Assembly: GCA_023678885.1 (NCBI GenBank)
Contig: CM043005.1
Location: 2,614,814-2,678,813, forward strand
Direction: 5' to 3'
Length of the DNA: 64,000 nucleotides
Origin: Pogostemon cablin
Taxonomy: Eukaryota > Streptophyta > Magnoliopsida > Lamiales > Lamiaceae
Below the pieces are notes generated by a model. The model worked only from the letters and a program-made list of their open reading frames with translations, was not told the DNA's origin and searched no databases. A program made the position numbers and the translations under genes. Positions 56,851-64,000 of this stretch are shown piece after piece; the first letter of the stretch is position 1, and every line of letters starts with the position of its first letter.

Positions 56851-58018
56851 ACCCTAGCACACCAAACTAATCCTTCAATCTTTCACACTCTAATTTTTCT
56901 ATTATAATGCCATTCATATGTACTTATGTACACCTATCTATTTCACTAGAGTTGAGTGGCCCAATTAAGCATTAAACGATTTATCTCTTACAATATTAAA
57001 CTTTTAGATGACGTGATCATTTAACATTTGGATAAAATATTTTATTTTCAATGTGGAACGTTTTCTTAATATGGTTGTTGTTTTCATTTTTTTTCTTTTA
57101 ATCCAAAATACATGTGTGGATATTGTTCAATACGAGAGTATTGAGGGGGTGTAATACTCCTTGCGTTCTTTTTGCATATGTATGAGGACACACATATAGA
57201 GGTGGATTCAACATTAAAATTTACAGAATATGATGCAAAATTATTATAATATTCATTCTTCATGTGTTCATTCTTTTTTCACTAAAAAAATATTTTACCC
57301 TCAAGTATCAAGAAATCTATAGCAGTATGTAGCAAACCTGGCCAAGTTAAATATTGAACTCATCGGAAACTATTAAAGTGACAAATAGATTCTAATTATG
57401 ATTACTCTTATTTTAGACAAACCCAAATTTGTGAAATTAATAAATAACTATGGAACTAAAAATAATAAATAATTAAATAAAATACAATGGCGAGAAGATA
57501 ATTAAGTATTCTAAGATAGAAGAACACTGGTAATGTTAGGACAATTCAGATTAATCATATCAACTTACTTTCATAGATCATAAATTATATTATTGCAAAC
57601 ACTTGTAGGAATGATCACATAAGCTTGCTAAATCACTATGATCAAGTGAGGTTTAACATTTTTAAAAGAGATTAAAATCCTAAGATCAAATAAAAAATAA
57701 ATAGTACTCCCATTTTAGGTACTTCATACAAAATTTCAATTAAGGTTAAAGCACTACACTTCTCTTTTTATATACTAAAGAATTTGATTTTTGGGTTTCT
57801 TATCATAAAATTCTTACAAGAAATATTAGAGGATGGTCTTCCAACCAACTGTCTTACGCATGAAGGTTAGAGCTGATTAATACTGTTATCTACTCAAAAT
57901 TTATCTACAAATGGATCAGAAACTCGGAACAGAGCAACAACATATTTATCTACTAAAAAATCTGGCATCGTTAGATACCTCACATTTTACTAAAATAATA
58001 AAAGGAGCATTTTAACAA
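56851..58018. other. Intergenic DNA between the KCR copies
   Basis: AT-rich, no supported gene. It contains the KCR 3' UTR. I see no LTR or TIR structure. Confidence 0.5.
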
Positions 58019-58288
58019 GTCACCCCTAATATATGGCCTCCACCCCCACCCCCACCCCTACCCCCTATTTGAGAGGATCATAAGTGACCACGGGTCACCA
58101 AGTGATCCTCTAAAAGTAACATGTAAGCCCTAATTAGTGGCACATGCCACCAAAAACTTTGGCAACAATCTGGGAATCACGTGCCTTATTTTCCTAGCTA
58201 TTCATGATCTTCCAAGAAATTTATCCTATGTTCGACAATTCCATATACTATTTGGTATAATATTTGTTTTGTGTCCCATCGCAGGAAT

Positions 58289-58622
58289 GCTACATATACA
58301 ATCTAAAAAAAACACTAAACTAAACTTTTTTAGGAATAGAATTTATAGTTACCAAAGAATTGACAATAAACATTACATTTTTTCTTTAAACAACGGCCAA
58401 CGGATTTATTCTTTATTTTACCAATAAAATTCAATTAATTGATAATTATCAACGAAATCATTATATAAATTACCTACAGAATTATTAGTAATGAATTACC
58501 AACAGAATTATTTATCAAAATAATTGAACTTTGTTGTTAAGAATTTACTAACCACCACTTTACCAATGAAATTGGGGTTTTTACCAACAGAATATTCCGT
58601 TGGTAAAAAATAATTTTTATAT
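58289..58622. mobile_element. Small CACTA element in the KCR copy 2 upstream region
   Basis: Right end inverse CACTATATAAAAATTATTTT, subterminal CCAACAGAATATTCCGTTGG and ACCAACGG-type repeats. The left end (CTACATATACAATCTAAAA) is diverged. Copy 1 retains only the last about 50 bp (49303-49350). Confidence 0.65.
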
Positions 58623-58665
58623 AGTGATAGCAGAGAAAAAATACCTACATTTAAAAAAGAAAAGT

Positions 58666-58866
58666 ACTCCCTATGTACGCTTCTAAGGAATCTATTTTAT
58701 TATTTTTGGTGTCCGCTTCAAAGGTATTCATTTCTCCTATTTAGTAAAAAAGTACATAATATGGCTCATCACTTCCCTCTAATACAACAACCCACTTTAC
58801 ATATTATAATAATACTCCTTAATACACGTGCAAAAAATAAATAGATATTTTAGAACTGAAAGGAGA
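58666..58866. mobile_element. Stowaway-like MITE, duplicated copy
   Basis: Second copy of 49393-49593, with CTCCCTATGTACGC at the left. Confidence 0.65.
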
Positions 58867-59452
58867 GAATATCATTTAAAGATAATTGTTGGATTTTTTC
58901 TCTTTGACGTGTTAATCATATCATAAGTGGCACAAAAGATGATAAAAGAGAATGAATTTGATTATTTGCCTTTAAAATCAAAACCATCTTATCCAAAAAT
59001 TACTTTATTCAAAATAATTTTATGAAATATAATTATTTCTAAATAACCTCATGCATGTTTGTTATATACGTAAAATATAAATAAAAAAAAGTTTGATTTA
59101 TGAACGGTTGGATTTAGTAAATCAAATATACAGTGTTAATCTATATTTATTCTACAGATATGTCAGTAAGGATTGATGTGTGAGAGAGTAGAAAATGATG
59201 TGCGTAAGAGATAAATTATACCAAATATCAATTAGAATAAGGAACATTAAGGCATCAGCATTGGTGGTTGGGTTTAAACCCATCTTTCATACCTCATCCC
59301 ATTTTACCACATATTTCAATAAAACTAAATCTCACATTCATTCTTCCATTTAAGCCCATTATTTGTGGGTCCATTACTTTTTTTTACTCCTTTACTTTTT
59401 TAGGGAGGTGAAATACACCCTCCAATCAAATTGAATGTGATAACTACTCTCC

Positions 59453-59455
<3 letters not shown>

Positions 59456-59526
<71 letters not shown>
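59456..59526. repeat. (TA)n microsatellite
   Basis: About 35 TA units, against about 12 at the matching place in copy 1 (50193-50217). Confidence 0.95.
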
Positions 59527-59529
<3 letters not shown>

Positions 59530-59877
59530 ATTAGAGTTTAAACCAAACATTCACATTGGATAGTTTATTTGTATTCATAGTTTAAACTGAAAAATTACCC
59601 ACCGATGCAGATGTTCTAATCTAAAATATGAATTCCAATCTGAAAACAAAGAAACCTTAAATTCTTAAAAAAATTAGTATTAAAATTTTTCCTTAAAAAT
59701 ATTCCATTTTCTAATTTTATAGAACTAACACATGTGACTAAAAATATTAGGATATATGAAAATAAATGTGGATAAAATGAAAAGTGAGGTGACTATATAG
59801 TATGTTTTAAACTGTTGATTATCTCATGTACGTTACATACCCTACTCCCTCTCTTCGTTGCTTACTCTCTCACATCC

Positions 59878-60494
59878 ATGGAGTTTCAGAATACTATTCT
59901 GCTCGTAGCAGCCTGTGTTGGGTTCCTCAATCTATCCAAATTCCTCCTCAGAATGACTGCATCAATCTGGGCCCTCTTCCTCAAACCCGTAAAGGATCCG
60001 AAGGAATACGGGTCGTGGGCCCTCATCACCGGCTCAACCGACGGCATCGGAAAAGCTCTAGCTTTAGAGATGGCATCCAAGGGTCTCAACCTTGTTCTGG
60101 TCGGAAGAAACCCTTCGAAGCTCGACTCGACTCTGCTCGAAATCAAGCAGAAACACAGCGGGGTTTCGATCAAAACAGTAGTGATTGACTTCAGCTGGAG
60201 CGGGGGAGAAGAAATAGCAGAGACTGTGGAGAGGGAGACGAGGGGACTGGACGTCGGAATCGTGGTTAACAATGCAGGAGCAGCGTATCCATACCCTCAG
60301 TTCTTCCATGAAGTGGAGGAGGAGGTGATGAAGAGTGTGGTGAGGGTGAACCTGGTGGGACCCACCTGGGTTACCAAGGGGGTGATTTCAAGAATGATGG
60401 AGAGAAAGAAAGGGTTGATACTCAACATTGGCTCAGCTTCATCTGCTTGCCTTCCATCATTTCCTCTCTACACTGTGTATGCTGCCACCAAAGC
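59878..60494 (+). CDS. KCR-like exon 1 only, partial duplicate
   Basis: Encodes 205 residues closely matching KCR exon 1, with TGSTDGIG, NNAG, the Ser of GSAS and YAATK intact, then the same donor GC|GTAAGTTCATGCA. I find no exon encoding YVAILSKS or the VATKM...PYWPHAL end in the 3.5 kb that follows. Either the 3' exons lie beyond the window after a very long intron, or, as the duplication edge suggests, they were never copied and this is a truncated pseudogene. The frame is unbroken and substitutions are scattered (for example FNRSRGEE to FSWSGGEE), so the copy is either recent or was once under selection. Confidence 0.65.
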
Positions 60495-60508
60495 GTAAGT
60501 TCATGCAC

Positions 60509-62150
60509 TATTATTTGGAGTTTCATTTTACATTATTAAATAATTTTAAGATTTCTATTTTCTTTCCAAATTTCATCCCATAATTATAACATTAATCTTA
60601 AATCAAATTTCCTTACATAATTTTAGAAATGCCTCGATGTTCTCTCGTGGTTCGAAAACTTTTGCTATGTTCATACCTTTCTTTTTAAACAAAATTTACC
60701 ATTTTTTTTTAATTCAAAAGTTGCGATACTATTTAGGCAGTTTGGATTCTTTGTGTCATTTTAGTACATCATCTCATGTGTCACGTCGTTGGATGGATAA
60801 TACGTAGGAGAGAAAGGAAAATTAAACCCTAAAAATGATAGCTTAAATCTTATGGGCAATGGTTGAAACTCTTTCCCCTCTTATGTATCAATCATGGGCT
60901 CAGATTCTCTGTGTCGTTTTAGTACATCATCTTCTGTGCCAAACCGTTGGATGGACGACACGTAGAAAAGAGGAAACTATATTATAATCCTTAAACCCTA
61001 GGGGCAATGATTAGATTTAATTCCCCTCTTATATGTCAATCATGTAACGCGTGACACAGGAGATGATGCACGAAAATGACGCAGAAGATCCGGTGTGATC
61101 AGTAATATAACGTGCGGCATTTACAGAAGATGCATAAAAATGATGCAAAAGATCCCGTAGGTTATTTGTATGTTTATTGTGACTATTTTCAATAAATTAA
61201 TGTTTTTTATTTCTTCCCAATTATTTACAACTTGCATAACAAATTCGAATATACTGTTGTATTTTTGTGTTAGATTTTTTGTTGTGAATAATAGATGAAT
61301 GACACTAAGTGAGAAATAAAAAAATATATCTTAAAAAAGATATATCAATCCTTAAAAAATTGATTGAGATTTTTCTATTGTGCATTTCATTAATTAACTT
61401 CATCTTGTATGAGTCGCTCATAGGATCATCTCATAACTCACTACCTCATCTCAAAATTCTACTCTAACTTCATGATTATCATCATAATTCGTAACTCATT
61501 AATTCATATAATCGAAAGCACTACACATTGAGATCAACTTCATAGTTTGATTTAATCTTGAAGCTAATATCCAAGGGTGGAGCTAGACCGATTTTGAAGG
61601 GGGTTAAAAATAAAATCACATTTATATTGGAGCATTAAATAATACTTTTTTCGTTTCGATTTTATTTGCATCGATAATGTTGATATAAAGTTTAAGAAAA
61701 AGTGATTTGGCTAGTTTTATTGATTTTTTTAGGGGTAATGTAGTCATCATTTTAAATAATAAAGTGTAAAGCATTTATAAGGTGAGAGTGTTATTTTTAA
61801 AATTAAAATGTATCTTAAGGTGTGATTTTTTATTTTTTTGGATGGTGCAAGTTATTATGAGACGAACAAAAATATAAAGTGCGATTGTAATTGTGGAATG
61901 ACGGGAGTACAAAGTAATGCAATATAAAAGCATAAATTGCTAAAAAGAGATAATTTTTAGAGATATTTTTATACCATTTTCAATGTTTAAAACTAAACAA
62001 AAAGTGTAGACAATATTTTTTTAATTGATTCATGTGAAAACAACTCTTCCCCTTCCTATTTTATTTAAACATATGTATTGTTAGAGTTTAAATTGTAAGG
62101 AGGCACAGATCTAAATCCGTTTGCCCGAGCATACAAGAGACTCAGTTATA
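60509..62150. other. AT-rich DNA with a local direct/inverted repeat cluster
   Basis: No gene. 60727-61150 holds two direct copies of a roughly 170-bp unit (TTTTAGTACATCATCT, CCGTTGGATGGA/GTCGTTGGATGGA) plus inverted copies (AGATGATGCACGAAAATGA; AAGATGCATAAAAATGATG). It is probably a foldback DNA transposon whose ends have duplicated. Confidence 0.5.
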
Positions 62151-62160
62151 AGAGAAAAGA

Positions 62161-62660
62161 GAGAGAATTTAAGAAAGAAGACACTTTAAATGTGTGTATA
62201 TTTAATTTCGAGGGTATTTAAAACATCTTACTTACATTTTAAGCATTTTACCAACTCGTTATAAGAAAACTATGTTATTTTTATAACATACATAGAAAAC
62301 TTCATATATAGAGTTATACTTACGTATTTTTAGGAATCTTTCATTAAATTAAATATATGGAGTAAAACTTAAGTACTTTTAGGAATCTTTCATTTAATTA
62401 AGTAAAATCATAGAAAAAAAGAGAGAAATTAAGAAAGAAAACACTTAGTAAATGTGTGTATTTCGAGGGTATTAAAAACATCTTACTTACTTCTTAAGAA
62501 TATTACCAACTCGTTATAAGAAAACTATGTTATTTTATAATGTACATAGAAAACTTCATATATAGAGTAAAACTTGAGTATATTTAGGAATCTTTCATTA
62601 AATTAAATATATGGAGTAAAACTTAAGTAATTTTAGGAATCTTTCATTTAATCAAGGCAA
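62161..62660. repeat. About 260-bp tandem duplication (2 units)
   Basis: Units start GAGAGAATTTAAGAAAG (62161) and GAGAGAAATTAAGAAAG (62421). Each contains an internal doublet TTTTAGGAATCTTTCATT. Noncoding and AT-rich. Confidence 0.85.
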
Positions 62661-64000
62661 GAACGTATGTTAAATGAAAGGTAATGATTAATTGATGAAA
62701 AATAATAACGTTGTCACAACATTTCATAAGTAATTTATAATATAAATAAATAAAAAGTAATAAGATTTAAAAAATTAAATAATTATATCTTTAATAAGAA
62801 AAAAGGGTAAATATTATGAAAACATAAAAATGGTTTCATCATAAGACACACTCTCACACAAGTCTATTCTTTTTTGCATAAAAATGGCTTCATCAAAATG
62901 GCTTTAATTAAATATTATTCCCATAGTCTCAAAACATTATTTATACTTTTTACATTAGTCCATTCTAATACCATTTTCACAATTTAAAATTATAAAATTT
63001 TCAAATATATAATTTTTCAATACATTATATTTTGAAAAATATCATTTTTATCTAACACATAACTCACTTTATCATATATTACTAAAAAATAATTTCTTCG
63101 TCCTGCGTCAACGTTGATGTATGTTTTTTGCTCGGAGATTAAGAGATACTCCCTTTGTCTCATTTAAGATGACACACTTTCCATTTTGAGCTGTCCCACA
63201 AAAATTTGTACATTTCCATAAAAAACAAAAAGTAAAAAATAACCACCATTCCCCATTTTTTATTTACAAAAAAATCATTTCTACCTAACATACTTTATCA
63301 TTTATTTATAACAAAAAAATATTTTTATATCCTTAAAAGTTATTACTTCTTAATCTACGAGCCGGAATTGAGAGTGCAATCTTTTGTGGGACGGAGGGAG
63401 TATAATATTTTAATAGATACTGAGTTGAGAAATATAATATTAAATGTATAGTGGGTAGTTGTATTAGTGTTGTGTGTGGGTCTATATAGAATTAATAATT
63501 GTTTTGTGTGGGTTTCATTTGAAAAAAAAAAGAAATGTAAATTTTGACAAACCAGAATGAAAGTTAAAACGTAAACCTAAGGACGGAGGGCAGCATTATT
63601 TTAGCTTTAAAGTTAATAAAGCTGATAAGAAAAAAATATTTCTTAAATTATTTATCTAAAAAAGCGTGAAGAGTATATTGGAATGGAGAAATATATTTAT
63701 GTGTTCATTTTTATAAATAAATAGATCATATAATTCATTTGTTAAAAACTGAGAGCAAGCTCATTAATTTTTGGTATCTTTGGTTGAACTTTATGTGGGG
63801 ATTAAAATTAAGGTTATTCTACGGTGGAGCGGGTACACTAGTACATTTATATTAATATGTTAGTTTTTAGGATATAGTTATTTTTTATTTTTAAAATTTT
63901 AATTATTTTATTTAATTTAAGGGTGATTATTGATTGATTTTTTTATCTAACAATTGTTACTAACTAGGTGTACTCGTGAGATGCACCTTAGTTCAACTCT
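62661..64000. other. AT-rich intergenic DNA with MITEs
   Basis: No gene. Apart from the MITE at 63149-63400, about 63420-63590 has Stowaway internal phrases (GTATAGTGGGTAGTTGTATT) and one end (GGACGGAGGG), a truncated copy. Nothing else recognised to the window end. Confidence 0.5.
63149..63400. mobile_element. Stowaway-like MITE
   Basis: CTCCCTTTGTCTCATTTAAG at the left and inverse GGGACGGAGGGAG at the right, with TA at both borders. Confidence 0.8.

Larger units (their letters stand above)
58019..60508 (+). repeat. Segmental duplication copy 2 (KCR upstream region and exon 1)
   Basis: Matches 49009-51222. The left edge falls in the middle of the 131-bp MITE, the right edge 14 bp into intron 1. 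Differences: an intact CACTA (58289-58622), an extra CCACCCC run (58038-58062), a longer TA microsatellite (59456-59526) and scattered substitutions. Confidence 0.9.

Noticed and set aside
58137..58427. 96-codon ORF MAHATKNFGNN in the KCR copy 2 upstream region
   Set aside because: Disrupted at the matching place in copy 1, and it runs into the CACTA element; no recognised domain.

Overview
The window is plant nuclear DNA. The genes have GT-AG introns, and the background is very AT-rich with many MITEs, LTR, LINE and SINE copies, MULE/hAT/CACTA DNA transposons and an endogenous pararetrovirus. All recognisable proteins are of eudicot type. I cannot name the species.

Only two host loci look like working genes. 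One is an aluminium-activated malate transporter (ALMT) family channel in six exons at 38243-41639 (+), predicted at 416 residues. The other is a very-long-chain 3-oxoacyl-CoA reductase (KCR, fatty-acid elongase complex) in three exons at 50593-56850 (+), predicted at 316 residues. The 5' part of the KCR locus (upstream region plus exon 1) is duplicated at 58019-60508, but exons 2 and 3 are not found after the second copy. No operon logic applies: the genes are independent plant transcription units.

Most of the rest is mobile DNA in layers. 1-7.6 kb: AT-rich DNA with Stowaway-like MITEs and a 1.5 kb long-TIR element (3528-5048) carrying GC-richer, gene-like DNA. 8031-18195: a 10.2 kb Mutator-like element (MULE) with a perfect 9-bp target duplication. 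It carries a Ulp1-like (C48) peptidase gene on +, a broken FAR1/MULE-type transposase gene on -, a captured fragment of a UDP-arabinose 4-epimerase gene and long arrays of an AAAGGGTACATT-type repeat. 19198-19757: a 560-bp MULE with a GC-rich core. 21277-22458: a small CACTA element. 25418-35192: a 9.8 kb long-TIR element that contains two further TIR elements (25736-31108 and 31784-34351), each with its own 9-10 bp target duplication. The first of these holds a decayed caulimovirid (pararetrovirus) copy in minus orientation, from primer-binding site to promoter and poly(A) signal.

36.8 kb: a short mitochondrial ccmF-like fragment. 37681-38100: a hAT MITE about 30 bp upstream of the ALMT TATA box. 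39.7 kb: a SINE in ALMT intron 2. 42059-48031: a full-length but mutated LINE with a 19-bp target duplication. 51443-55906: a Copia element lacking reverse transcriptase, inserted in KCR intron 1. Its left LTR carries a hAT and a CACTA insertion, which comparison with the right LTR resolves. 60.5-64 kb: AT-rich DNA with tandem duplications and MITEs and no gene that I can support.
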